From: Comamonadaceae bacterium
GTDB lineage: Bacteria > Pseudomonadota > Gammaproteobacteria > Burkholderiales > Burkholderiaceae_C
Assembly: GCA_008080595.1 (NCBI GenBank)
Contig: VIKI01000065.1
Span: 1 to 40,689, forward strand
DNA: 40,689 bases
Direction: 5' to 3'
Shown here: in pieces, positions 1 to 7,564 of the stretch
Layout: each line of letters opens with the position of its first letter
Position numbering within the stretch: the first letter of the stretch is position 1
Notes under the pieces: generated by a model
Told to the model about the DNA's origin: nothing
Databases searched by the model: none
Seen by the model: the letters and a program-made list of their open reading frames with translations, nothing else
Position numbers and translations under genes: made by a program

Positions 1-592
1 GCTCAAGAATTTCGTCCACACAGGCATTCAGTGCGTCGGGGTCGACAGCTTGCGGGGTTTCAGGCACCACATCGGCGCACGGCATGGCGACCATGTCGCG
101 CGGGATTTCGATGTAGACCGGCTCCGAGTGGCGCAGGCAACTGGCCAGCACGCGAGCGATATCGGTCGGGGCGCGTTCGGCATCGTCCAGGCGAACCTGG
201 TCGCAGGTGATTTCCTTGAAAATTTGAAACTGACTGTCAAGCGTTTTGGCCTGATGGTGCAGCAGCAAACCAGAGTGTGATTCATTCTTGCCAGGCCCGC
301 CCGAGAGAACCACCAGCGGTGATTTTTCAGCAAACGCGGCGGCCACCGAGTTGATCATGTTCAACGCACCAGCCCCGTAAGTGACTGCGGCGACACCCAG
401 GCTGCCGTTGATCCGGGCCGATGCGTCAGCTGCAAAACCCACGCCGGGCTCGTGTGACAGGGTGTAGAGCGGCAATATCTTGGACTCTTCGATGATGCGG
501 AAGTAGGGCAGGGCAAAGTCGCCGGGGATGCCAAAAATCTGCCGTGCACCGTGCTTTTTGAGCGCGTGCAGCAGTTGTTCGGTGAGATTCAT
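1..592 (-). CDS. ipdC: Phenylpyruvate/indolepyruvate decarboxylase, TPP-dependent (3' end beyond window)
   Basis: Reading the minus strand from ATG at 592 gives 197 codons that stay open to the window edge, so only the N-terminal TPP-binding (PYR) domain is present. Visible motifs are FGIPGDFALP near residues 20-29, the HEPGVGFAAD stretch whose glutamate (about residue 48) should activate the thiamine cofactor, and a GAGALN stretch. From memory this closely resembles Azospirillum IpdC, which decarboxylates phenylpyruvate or indole-3-pyruvate to the aldehyde. Other TPP enzymes such as acetolactate synthase share the fold, but the HEP/LLLHHQ pattern favours IpdC. The first domain alone cannot fix the substrate. 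The gene is divergent from the hydroxyacyl-CoA dehydrogenase downstream. Confidence 0.78.
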   Translation of the reverse strand, partial: MNLTEQLLHALKKHGARQIFGIPGDFALPYFRIIEESKILPLYTLSHEPGVGFAADASARINGSLGVAAVTYGAGALNMINSVAAAFAEKSPLVVLSGGPGKNESHSGLLLHHQAKTLDSQFQIFKEITCDQVRLDDAERAPTDIARVLASCLRHSEPVYIEIPRDMVAMPCADVVPETPQAVDPDALNACVDEILE

Positions 593-723
593 GTGGAATG
601 TCTCCAGGGTAGGGTGGCGAATTATCCCAGTCCGGCTGTGCCAAGCTGTGCTTGTGGGTCTCGGTGTTGGGATTTTTGAAACCGCTAACATGATGAGCTA
701 ATTTTCTTATTGGAGTTTTCAAA

Positions 724-1572
724 ATGAGTATCTCGACAGTGGGTATTGTGGGCGCGGGCACCATGGGCAACGGCATTGCGCAGGCGTGTGCGGTCTCCGG
801 CCTGAATGTGGTGATGGTGGACATTTCTGAGGCAGCGGTGGCCAAGGGTATGGCGGCCGTCTCAGGTAGCCTGGACCGTTTGCTGAAAAAAGAAAAAATC
901 ACGGCTGCTGACAAAGCGGCTGCGCTGGCGCGCATCAAAGGCAGCACCCACTACGGCGATCTTTGCAATGCCCAGCTGGTGATTGAGGCGGCAACTGAGA
1001 ACTATGAGCTCAAGGTCAAAATCGTCAAGCAGCTCGATGAGATGCTGGCCCCAGAGGTGATTGTGGCGACCAACACCTCGTCGATTTCCATCACCAAGCT
1101 GGCCGCCGTCACCAGCCGCGCGGATCGTTTTATTGGCATGCATTTCTTTAACCCCGTGCCGATGATGGCGCTGGTGGAGATCATTCGTGGCCTGCAAACC
1201 AGCGATGCCACCCATGCTGCAGTGCACGCCATGGCCACGGCTTTGGGCAAGACACCGATCACAGTCAAAAATGCGCCCGGATTTGTGGTCAACCGTATCC
1301 TGGTGCCGATGATCAATGAAGCGTTTTTTGTGCTGGCCGAGGGCTTGGCCACGCCTGAGGACATTGATGCTGGCATGAAACTGGGCTGCAACCAGCCGAT
1401 TGGCCCGCTGGCACTGGCGGACATGATTGGTCTGGATGTCTGCCTGGCCGTGATGGAGGTGTATTTGGCCGAGTTTGGCGACAGCAAATACCGCGCTTGT
1501 CCCTTGTTGAAAGAAATGGTCGCCGCTGGCCGCTTGGGTCGGAAAACCGGGCAGGGCGTTTATTGCTATTGA
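724..1572 (+). CDS. hbd: 3-hydroxybutyryl-CoA dehydrogenase
   Basis: The 282-residue product has the usual length of a stand-alone NAD-dependent 3-hydroxyacyl-CoA dehydrogenase. A Rossmann GxGxxG motif (GAGTMG, residues 10-15) follows the first strand. NTSS (117-120) and MHFFNPVP with the catalytic-type His140 match the family active site, and KNAPGFVVNR opens the C-terminal dimerisation domain. It oxidises (S)-3-hydroxybutyryl-CoA or short-chain homologues to the 3-oxo form, reversibly, in the cytoplasm, for beta-oxidation, phenylacetate or PHB-related metabolism. ATG 724 has TTGGAG a few bases upstream. It is transcribed alone, and a dispersed repeat begins just after its stop. A paaH-type role in phenylacetate degradation is possible, but no paa gene is adjacent. 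Confidence 0.92.
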   Translation: MSISTVGIVGAGTMGNGIAQACAVSGLNVVMVDISEAAVAKGMAAVSGSLDRLLKKEKITAADKAAALARIKGSTHYGDLCNAQLVIEAATENYELKVKIVKQLDEMLAPEVIVATNTSSISITKLAAVTSRADRFIGMHFFNPVPMMALVEIIRGLQTSDATHAAVHAMATALGKTPITVKNAPGFVVNRILVPMINEAFFVLAEGLATPEDIDAGMKLGCNQPIGPLALADMIGLDVCLAVMEVYLAEFGDSKYRACPLLKEMVAAGRLGRKTGQGVYCY

Positions 1573-1573
1573 A

Positions 1574-1620
1574 AATATAGCTGCTTGCGCATGATATACA
1601 AGCGCTAGAGGTGCTTTTTG
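1574..1620 (+). repeat. Dispersed intergenic repeat, copy A
   Basis: Directly after the hbd stop lies TATAGCTGCTTGCGC, a short variable spacer, then CAAGCGCTAGAGG. The TTGCGC and GCGCT parts are partly self-complementary. The same arrangement recurs, inverted, at 3221-3280 and 27795-27851. I recall similar sequences as abundant intergenic repeats in Comamonadaceae. Its function is unknown; the position at a gene end would suit 3' end protection or termination. Confidence 0.55.
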
Positions 1621-1689
1621 TATATATGTTTGGTCGTTGACGTGAGTCCAGGCTCAGGCTGCGACAATCCACATCCCTTTTTGAACCGA

Positions 1690-1715
1690 GCCGGGTTTGA
1701 GTCCGGCCTTTTTTT
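1690..1715 (+). terminator. Terminator-like hairpin just before the GNAT start codon
   Basis: GCCGG (1690-1694) pairs with CCGGC (1703-1707) across an 8-nt loop, followed by C and seven T residues ending three bases before ATG 1718. It has the form of an intrinsic terminator, yet fills the place of a ribosome binding site. It could end transcripts from hbd or attenuate the acetyltransferase gene. Confidence 0.5.
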
Positions 1716-1717
1716 GC

Positions 1718-2248
1718 ATGTCTGATTTCTCCACGATTGAAGTTCGTCCCGCCAAAGAGCGTGATGCCCAAGCCATTGCCCAAATTCAGGCCAGCGCGGC
1801 CCAAGCCGCGTTCAAGGCGCAGTTTCCCGGCGAAACCATGCCGGAATTTGACAGTCTGAAAAAAAGCCAGGCCTACTGGCGCGAGGCCATCGAGTTTGGT
1901 GACCCGCAAGTGCTGGTGGCCGTGATGGATGGCGAAGTGGTGGGTTTTGTTGGTTTTGACCGTTCACGTGACCCGAAAACACCCGCCACCATGGGCGAAA
2001 TCTGGGCTTTGTATGCCCGCCCCAGCCATTGGGGCCAGGGCGCAGGTTTGGCGCTGTGGGACGGCGCTCGTGAAGGGTTGATCGACGAAGGTTGTACCAA
2101 GGTGACGGCCTGGGTGCCGTTGGGGTATGAGCGTGCCTTGCGCTTTTTCGACATGGCCGGCTTCAAGCGCGAAATGACCAGCATCAAAACCGTGCAACTG
2201 GGTTTGACGCGGATTGAAGAAATTCGCTTCAAGCGCGATTTGAACTGA
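1718..2248 (+). CDS. GNAT family N-acetyltransferase
   Basis: From ATG 1718 this is a 176-residue single-domain protein. The GNAT core is clear: an N-terminal strand IEVRPAKERDAQAI, the strand EIWALYARPSHWGQGAG holding the acetyl-CoA pyrophosphate-binding region (GQGAG replaces the common Q/RxxGxG/A), and the late helix/strand RALRFFDMAGFKR typical of small-molecule or protein-N-terminal acetyltransferases. The substrate is not identifiable. An upstream TTG (1697) would add seven residues that fall inside the hairpin, so ATG 1718 is preferred although it lacks a Shine-Dalgarno sequence. The next gene starts 51 bases downstream on the same strand. Confidence 0.82.
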   Translation: MSDFSTIEVRPAKERDAQAIAQIQASAAQAAFKAQFPGETMPEFDSLKKSQAYWREAIEFGDPQVLVAVMDGEVVGFVGFDRSRDPKTPATMGEIWALYARPSHWGQGAGLALWDGAREGLIDEGCTKVTAWVPLGYERALRFFDMAGFKREMTSIKTVQLGLTRIEEIRFKRDLN

Positions 2249-2299
2249 AGGGATCGTGTTGCCGCTTGAGCGGGCTGTGTTTTAACCAGGAGTGATGTG

Positions 2300-3223
2300 A
2301 TGGCTGGAAGTTTGCTGCTGTTGTTGGACGATATCGCCACGGTGCTGGACGATGTTGCCGTGCTGACCAAAGTGGCCGCCCAAAAAACGGCCGGTGTGCT
2401 GGGGGATGACCTGGCCTTGAATGCCCAGCAAGTTTCAGGTGTCACTGCCGATCGCGAGCTGCCGGTGGTGTGGGCGGTGGCCAAAGGGTCGCTGATCAAC
2501 AAGGCGATTCTGGTGCCCAGTGCGCTGGCGCTCAATGTGCTGGCCCCATGGTCGATCACGCCCTTGCTGATGGCGGGTGGCTTGTTTCTGTGCTTTGAGG
2601 GCTTTGAGAAGCTGGCACACAAGTTCTTGCACAGTGCCAAGGACGAAGCCACTGAACATGCTCAACTGGTCAAAGCCGTCAGCGATGAATCCATCGACCT
2701 GGTGGCTTTTGAGAAGGACAAGATCAAGGGCGCGGTGCGCACCGACTTTATTTTGTCCACCGAGATCATTGTCATCACTTTAGGCACGGTAGCGGCCAGC
2801 TCTTTCCTGACCCAGGTGAGTGTGCTCAGTGGCGTGGCGGTGTTGATGACGGTGGGTGTTTACGGCCTGGTGGCAGGTATTGTCAAGATTGACGATCTGG
2901 GTCTGTACCTGAGCCAGCGCCCAAGCCGTCTGGCGCAAACTTGGCAGCAGGCGGTGGGGCGCAGTTTGCTGCGTGCCGCACCCTTGCTGATGAAGGGCTT
3001 GACCGTGGTCGGCACGCTGGCCATGTTTCTGGTCGGCGGTGGCATTCTGGCGCACGGTTGGCATGCGGTGGGGCAGGGCATTGAGCAGATCAGTGCTGCT
3101 GCCCCAGGCGTTTTGCAGTCGGTGGTCTCGGTGGGTCTGAACCTGGTGGTGGGGCTGGTCGCCGGTGGCATGGCGTTGGCAGCAGTCACCTTGTTTCAGC
3201 GTCTCAAAACCCGGATTTCATAA
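2300..3223 (+). CDS. DUF808 family inner-membrane protein (YedI-like)
   Basis: This 307-residue protein begins MAGSLLLLLDDIATVLDDVA, the hallmark N-terminus of the DUF808 family (E. coli YedI). The next part, KKTAGVLGDDLALNAQQ-like, also fits. Several hydrophobic stretches follow: around residues 70-100, a pair near 155-200, and two more near 240-305 ending in a glycine/alanine-rich helix. An inner-membrane location is therefore likely. The family is widespread and has no established biochemical role. ATG 2300 is preferred over GTG 2297 because CCAGGAG at about 2286-2292 is well spaced and MAGS is the conserved start. Confidence 0.85.
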   Translation: MAGSLLLLLDDIATVLDDVAVLTKVAAQKTAGVLGDDLALNAQQVSGVTADRELPVVWAVAKGSLINKAILVPSALALNVLAPWSITPLLMAGGLFLCFEGFEKLAHKFLHSAKDEATEHAQLVKAVSDESIDLVAFEKDKIKGAVRTDFILSTEIIVITLGTVAASSFLTQVSVLSGVAVLMTVGVYGLVAGIVKIDDLGLYLSQRPSRLAQTWQQAVGRSLLRAAPLLMKGLTVVGTLAMFLVGGGILAHGWHAVGQGIEQISAAAPGVLQSVVSVGLNLVVGLVAGGMALAAVTLFQRLKTRIS

Positions 3224-3280
3224 GTATTTTTGGCCTATAGCGCTTATGGATAAAGCGCAAATAGCTATAAAATAAGTAGC
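3221..3280 (-). repeat. Dispersed intergenic repeat, copy B
   Basis: Read on the minus strand this contains TATAGCTATTTGCGC, a short spacer and TAAGCGCTATAGGCC, matching copy A at 1574-1620 with a few substitutions. It begins at the DUF808 stop codon and fills most of the gap between two convergent genes. No transposase is nearby. Confidence 0.5.
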
Positions 3281-3305
3281 AATGTGTTTCTTGGGGTGGT
3301 CTTGC

Positions 3306-3776
3306 TCAGACCTCGCCACCAAAGTGCTGGGTGAGGTTGTCGATGTATTGTTCCACCATTTTTTCAAACTCGGCTTCCACCACTGGGGCCACCACCATTT
3401 TCATCAAACCGGGTAAGGGCAGGGTCAGCTCACCTTTGGATTTGAAGGTGATGTGGGTTGATTTTTTCTTGTCCACAATCTTCCAGCTGCCCGACACCAG
3501 CGCGTTGCCTTCGCCTTGAACAGGTGTCCAGACCACCGTACCTTTGGCTTTGTCGCTGACATATTTGGACGCGTAAATGGTTTGCAAATTGATTTGGGCC
3601 AGGCCAATTTTCTCCATCTCCCAGCGGTATGCGCCGTCACCCAGATCGACCAGTTGGTCAACCTTGGGGAAAAAACTGGCTGACTTAGGCACGTCGCTCA
3701 GTACCGCAAAGACGCTGGCAAAGTCTGCTTTGACGTTGAATTCGTAGCCCAAATCGATCGTGACGGTGATAGCCAT
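3306..3776 (-). CDS. SRPBCC (START-like) domain protein
   Basis: From ATG 3776, preceded by a TTGGAG ribosome site, this gives 156 residues. An initial strand (MAITVTIDLGYEFNV) is followed by the helix-grip pattern FASVFAVLSDVPKSASFFP, then WEMEKIGLAQINLQ and a long C-terminal helix FEKMVEQYIDNLTQHF. This layout matches coenzyme Q-binding/polyketide-cyclase-like SRPBCC proteins, which enclose a hydrophobic ligand. There is no signal peptide, so it should be cytoplasmic. The ligand is unknown. A longer reading from a TTG at 3818 lacks support. It is convergent with the DUF808 gene and divergent from dusC. Confidence 0.75.
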   Translation of the reverse strand: MAITVTIDLGYEFNVKADFASVFAVLSDVPKSASFFPKVDQLVDLGDGAYRWEMEKIGLAQINLQTIYASKYVSDKAKGTVVWTPVQGEGNALVSGSWKIVDKKKSTHITFKSKGELTLPLPGLMKMVVAPVVEAEFEKMVEQYIDNLTQHFGGEV

Positions 3777-3885
3777 AGGTGTCTCCAAATATGATGAAAA
3801 TTTTTGATGTACGGGCAAGTCAGCAGGCCGTCAAAGTCACAGTCGAGTTTGCCGGGACAATACCGCTCCTTTTCCCTTGAACATT

Positions 3886-4794
3886 ATGACTTTGCTTCTT
3901 GCCCCGATGGAGGGCTTGCTGGACTTTGTGCTGCGCGACATTTTGACCCGGGTCGGCGGGGTGGATCGGTGCGTGTCAGAGTTCATTCGCATCACGGATC
4001 AATTGCTGCCTGATCGCGTGTTTATCCGCGATGTGCCGGAGCTGTTGCAGGGCTGCCAAACGACGGCAGGCGTTCCGGTTCGGCCTCAGTTGCTGGGCTC
4101 TGACGCGCAGTGTCTGGCAGATAACGCGGCAAGCCTGGCGCGTTTGGGGGCCGAGGGGATTGACTTGAATTTTGGCTGCCCGTCACCGGTGGTGAACCGC
4201 CATCGTGGCGGTTCTGCGTTGCTGGAAGAGCCCGAGGTGCTTTACCGCATCGTGTCGGCGGTGCGCCGCGCTGTGCCCCCTCATTTGCCGGTATCGGCCA
4301 AGATGCGTTTGGGGCTGCATGATGATCGCCGGGCCGAAGAATGCGCCTTGGCGATTGAGGCGGCGGGTGCGGGTGAGCTGGTGGTGCACGCCCGGACCAA
4401 GCAAGACGGTTATCGGCCACCGGCGTACTGGGAGCGTATTGCTGATATTGGCGCAGTGGTGCGCCTGCCCTTGGTTGCCAATGGTGAAATCTGGACGGTG
4501 GCCGATGCCCTGCGCTGCCGCGAAGTGTCGGGCTGCCAGAGTTTGATGCTGGGCCGGGGCATGGTGGCCAACCCGGCGCTGGCGCAGGCCATTCGGGCTG
4601 TGGATGCGCGTCGGCAACTGGTGGTGATCCACCTGGATCGGGATCAACAAACCGGGCGACTCAAGCAATGGTTGAACCTGTTGCGGCGGGTTTTTCCGCA
4701 GGCGCAAGAGGCTTTTATGGCGGTGCGAACCTTTCACAACCCTGCCGATGTGGCGAACTGGTTGAGGGTGCAGCGTCTCAATCTTGGGTCTTGA
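3886..4794 (+). CDS. dusC: tRNA-dihydrouridine(16) synthase
   Basis: The 302-residue flavoprotein starts MTLLLAPMEGLLD, as DusC does, and keeps the C-subfamily features EFIRITDQLLP and GCQTTAGVPVRPQLLG. The catalytic cysteine lies in LNFGCPSP (Cys98) followed by the family NRHRGGSALL loop. FMN-phosphate contacts are suggested by VANGEIW and LMLGRG. It reduces U16 of the tRNA D-loop with NADPH through FMN. ATG 3886 is chosen because the family begins at MxxLLAPMEG; an in-frame TTG at 3877 would add three residues. No strong ribosome site is visible. The stop codon lies inside an inverted repeat. Confidence 0.92.
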   Translation: MTLLLAPMEGLLDFVLRDILTRVGGVDRCVSEFIRITDQLLPDRVFIRDVPELLQGCQTTAGVPVRPQLLGSDAQCLADNAASLARLGAEGIDLNFGCPSPVVNRHRGGSALLEEPEVLYRIVSAVRRAVPPHLPVSAKMRLGLHDDRRAEECALAIEAAGAGELVVHARTKQDGYRPPAYWERIADIGAVVRLPLVANGEIWTVADALRCREVSGCQSLMLGRGMVANPALAQAIRAVDARRQLVVIHLDRDQQTGRLKQWLNLLRRVFPQAQEAFMAVRTFHNPADVANWLRVQRLNLGS

Positions 4795-4818
4795 CAGAAT
4801 GTGACCTTGAATTCTGTC
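4793..4818. repeat. Perfect inverted repeat at the dusC stop codon
   Basis: GACAGAAT (4793-4800) and ATTCTGTC (4811-4818) are exact complements separated by ten bases. It overlaps the dusC stop and lies 60 bases before clpS. With no U-tract it is a poor terminator; it could be an operator or a transcript-stabilising hairpin. Confidence 0.4.
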
Positions 4819-4877
4819 GAATCGGTGCCATGTCCTGATGCAGGAGCAGGTGAAGCCGAGCCCGATAGAATGATTTC

Positions 4878-5240
4878 ATGGTCACAAAAACTCCCAAAAT
4901 TAACCCGCCAAAACCACCCAGTGTGGTTGAAGACGACAGCGACGGCACGGTGGTGCTGGAGCGCCGCACCCAGAAAACCGGCCCACCGTCGATGTACCAA
5001 GTGGTCATGCTCAATGACGACTACACACCGATGGAGTTTGTGGTGATGGTGATTCAGGAGTTTTTTGGTAAAGACCTTGAAACGGCGACGCAGATCATGC
5101 TGAAAATTCACCTGGATGGCCGGGGTATTTGTGGTGTGTATTCGCGTGATATTGCCGCTACCAAAGTCGATCAGGTGATGGATGCGGCCAATAAGGCGGG
5201 GCATCCCCTGCAATGTGTCAGTGAACCAGTTCCAACCTGA
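4878..5240 (+). CDS. clpS: ATP-dependent Clp protease adaptor ClpS
   Basis: The 120-residue product has a disordered proline-rich N-terminus (residues 1-35), which engages ClpA, then the ClpS fold. [16 protein letters not shown] (residues 40-55) carries the acidic pocket that holds N-end-rule amino termini. [18 protein letters not shown] and the last strands complete the fold. ClpS delivers substrates with destabilising N-terminal residues to ClpAP and diverts ClpA from other substrates. It lies directly upstream of clpA, as in most proteobacteria. A possible -10 (TAGAAT) sits just before the start. Its partner gene is frameshifted here. Confidence 0.96.
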   Translation: MVTKTPKINPPKPPSVVEDDSDGTVVLERRTQKTGPPSMYQVVMLNDDYTPMEFVVMVIQEFFGKDLETATQIMLKIHLDGRGICGVYSRDIAATKVDQVMDAANKAGHPLQCVSEPVPT

Positions 5241-5324
5241 AGTCTACTAATTCCACTTAACCGCACCTGATAGCAAAATCAGATTACAGTCAAGTCTCTC
5301 AACAAAGCTATCAAAAGGATCACC

Positions 5325-5819
5325 ATGATTGCCCAAGAACTGGAAGTCAGCCTTCACATGGCGTTTGTCGAGGCGCGTCAACAGCGCCATGAATTCATCA
5401 CTGTGGAGCATTTATTGCTTGCCCTGCTGGACAACCCCAGCGCTGCCGAGGTACTGCGTGCCTGTTCGGCCAATATCGATGACCTGCGCAAGTCGCTGGT
5501 CACTTTCATCAAAGACAACACACCGCAAGTGGCTGGCAATGAGGATGTGGATACGCAACCCACCTTGGGTTTTCAACGGGTGATTCAGCGCGCCATCATG
5601 CATGTGCAGTCTACCGGCAGTGGCAAAAAAGAAGTCACTGGGGCCAACGTTTTGGTGGCCATTTTTGGTGAAAAAGACTCGCATGCCGTCTACTACCTGC
5701 ACCAGCAGGGTGTGACGCGGTTGGATGTGGTCAATTTCATTGCCCACGGCATCAAAAAGAGCGATCCGCCACCCAAAATCTCAATCAACTGGCCAAAGAC
5801 GGCAAGATTGATCCCTTGA
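5325..5819 (+). CDS. clpA: ClpA, N-terminal fragment (frameshifted gene, part 1)
   Basis: This frame encodes the Clp N-domain: two related helical repeats starting MIAQELEVSLHMAFVEARQ and QRVIQRAIMH, up to VVNFIAHGIKKSDPP. It then runs 17 codons out of frame to a TGA at 5817-5819. In intact ClpA the N-domain connects through a flexible linker of roughly 25 residues to TxNLNQLA. Here NLNQLAKDGKIDPLIGRE follows in another frame almost at once (from about 5771), so the linker is missing as well as the frame. A ribosome site (AAAAGGAT) precedes ATG 5325. Alone this piece would be the ClpS-binding domain without an ATPase. Confidence 0.85.
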   Translation: MIAQELEVSLHMAFVEARQQRHEFITVEHLLLALLDNPSAAEVLRACSANIDDLRKSLVTFIKDNTPQVAGNEDVDTQPTLGFQRVIQRAIMHVQSTGSGKKEVTGANVLVAIFGEKDSHAVYYLHQQGVTRLDVVNFIAHGIKKSDPPPKISINWPKTARLIP

Positions 5820-7564
5820 TCGGGCGTGAGTACGAGGTGGAGCGGGTCATCCAAATCCTGTGCCGTCGCCGTAAAAACAACCCGTTGCTGGTGGGTGAGG
5901 CTGGCGTGGGAAAAACGGCCATTGCCGAAGGCTTGGCCTGGCGCATCACGCAAAAGGCGGTGCCAGAGATTTTGGCTGAATCCATGGTTTACTCACTGGA
6001 CATGGGGGCCTTGCTGGCCGGCACCAAGTACCGGGGCGATTTTGAGCAGCGTCTGAAGGCCGTGCTCAAGGCTTTGAAAGACAAACCCAACACGGTGTTG
6101 TTCATTGACGAGATTCACACCTTGATTGGCGCTGGGGCGGCTTCGGGCGGTACGCTGGATGCTTCCAATTTGCTCAAACCCGCGTTGAGCAACGGTTCGC
6201 TCAAATGCATTGGTGCAACCACCTTCACTGAGTACCGGGGTATTTTTGAGAAAGATGCGGCACTGTCGCGGCGCTTCCAAAAGGTGGATGTGGCAGAACC
6301 GACGGTAGAAGAAACGGTTGAAATTCTCAAAGGGCTGAAATCCCGCTTTGAAGAGCACCACAACGTCAAGTACGCCGTGGCTGCTTTGCAAGCGGCGGCG
6401 GAGTTGAGTGCCAAATACATCAATGACCGACATTTGCCGGACAAAGCCATTGATGTGATTGATGAGGCGGGTGCGGCGCAACGGATTCTGACCCCGAGCA
6501 AACGCAAAAAAATCATTACCAAGGCTGAAGTCGAAGAGATTGTGGCCAAGATTGCCCGCATTCCACCGGCCAATGTGTCGAACGATGACCGGGGCAAACT
6601 CAAAACCCTGGAGCGTGATTTGCGCAATGTGGTGTTTGGGCAAGATCCGGCTTTGGACAAATTGTCCTCGGCCGTCAAGATGGCGCGCTCTGGTTTGGGC
6701 AAGGGCGACAAACCGATTGGTTCATTTTTGTTCAGTGGCCCGACCGGTGTGGGTAAAACAGAAGCGGCCAAGCAATTGGCTTACATCATGGGCATTGAGC
6801 TGATTCGCTTTGACATGAGCGAGTACATGGAACAGCACGCAGTCAGCCGCCTGATCGGTGCGCCTCCGGGTTATGTGGGCTTTGATCAGGGAGGGTTGCT
6901 GACCGAGGCCATTACCAAGAAGCCGCATTGTGTGTTGCTGCTGGATGAAATTGAAAAAGCCCACCCGGCTATTTTCAATGTGTTGTTGCAGGTGATGGAT
7001 CACGGCACACTGACCGACAACAATGGACGGAAATCAGATTTCCGCAATGTCATCATCATCATGACCACCAATGCGGGGGCTCAGACCATCAACAAGGCCA
7101 CCATTGGCTTCACCAATCCGCGTGAAGCGGGTGATGAAATGGCCGACATCAAGCGCATGTTCACGCCAGAGTTCCGTAACCGGCTGGATGCCATTGTCAG
7201 CTTCAAGGCGCTGGATGAAAACGTGATTTTGCGGGTGGTCGACAAGTTCTTGTTGCAGCTTGAAACCCAATTGGCAGACAAAAAGGTAGAGGTAACCTTC
7301 ACCGACAAGCTCCGTAAGCATTTGGCCAAGAAGGGTTTTGATCCCTTGATGGGGGCACGACCCATGCAGCGCCTGATTCAGGACACCATTCGCCGTGCTT
7401 TGGCTGACGAACTGCTTTTTGGTCGCTTGATCGATGGTGGGCGCTTGACGGTGGATCTGGACGACCGGGATGAAAGCAAGACCGAAGTCTTGCTGGATAT
7501 TCAGCCCTTGCCGAAAAAAGAAGGCAAGGCCAAACCGGAATCTCAGGAAGCCAGCACTATTTGA
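5816..7564 (+). CDS. clpA: ClpA, AAA+ C-terminal portion (frameshifted gene, part 2)
   Basis: About 582 codons encode both AAA+ modules of the ClpA unfoldase. Walker A1 is GEAGVGKT, with LFIDEIHTL as Walker B. Walker A2 is GPTGVGKT, with LLDEIEKA after it. An IGF loop (ATIGFTNP) for docking to ClpP and a C-terminal MGARPMQRLIQ sensor-2 region complete it. The open frame extends upstream to about 5768 and continues the N-domain of part 1 after a -1 shift. A TTG (5816-5818) overlaps the upstream TGA as TTGA, so reinitiation of a ClpA lacking the N-domain is possible but unproven. The last bases overlap the convergent iron-binding-protein gene by eight bases. Confidence 0.88.
   Translation: MIGREYEVERVIQILCRRRKNNPLLVGEAGVGKTAIAEGLAWRITQKAVPEILAESMVYSLDMGALLAGTKYRGDFEQRLKAVLKALKDKPNTVLFIDEIHTLIGAGAASGGTLDASNLLKPALSNGSLKCIGATTFTEYRGIFEKDAALSRRFQKVDVAEPTVEETVEILKGLKSRFEEHHNVKYAVAALQAAAELSAKYINDRHLPDKAIDVIDEAGAAQRILTPSKRKKIITKAEVEEIVAKIARIPPANVSNDDRGKLKTLERDLRNVVFGQDPALDKLSSAVKMARSGLGKGDKPIGSFLFSGPTGVGKTEAAKQLAYIMGIELIRFDMSEYMEQHAVSRLIGAPPGYVGFDQGGLLTEAITKKPHCVLLLDEIEKAHPAIFNVLLQVMDHGTLTDNNGRKSDFRNVIIIMTTNAGAQTINKATIGFTNPREAGDEMADIKRMFTPEFRNRLDAIVSFKALDENVILRVVDKFLLQLETQLADKKVEVTFTDKLRKHLAKKGFDPLMGARPMQRLIQDTIRRALADELLFGRLIDGGRLTVDLDDRDESKTEVLLDIQPLPKKEGKAKPESQEASTI

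Noticed and set aside
5760-5825. Programmed -1 ribosomal frameshift in clpA
   Set aside because: The CCACCCAAAATC context does not form a proper X XXY YYZ slippery heptamer in the zero frame, and the linker segment is missing as well, which frameshifting would not explain.
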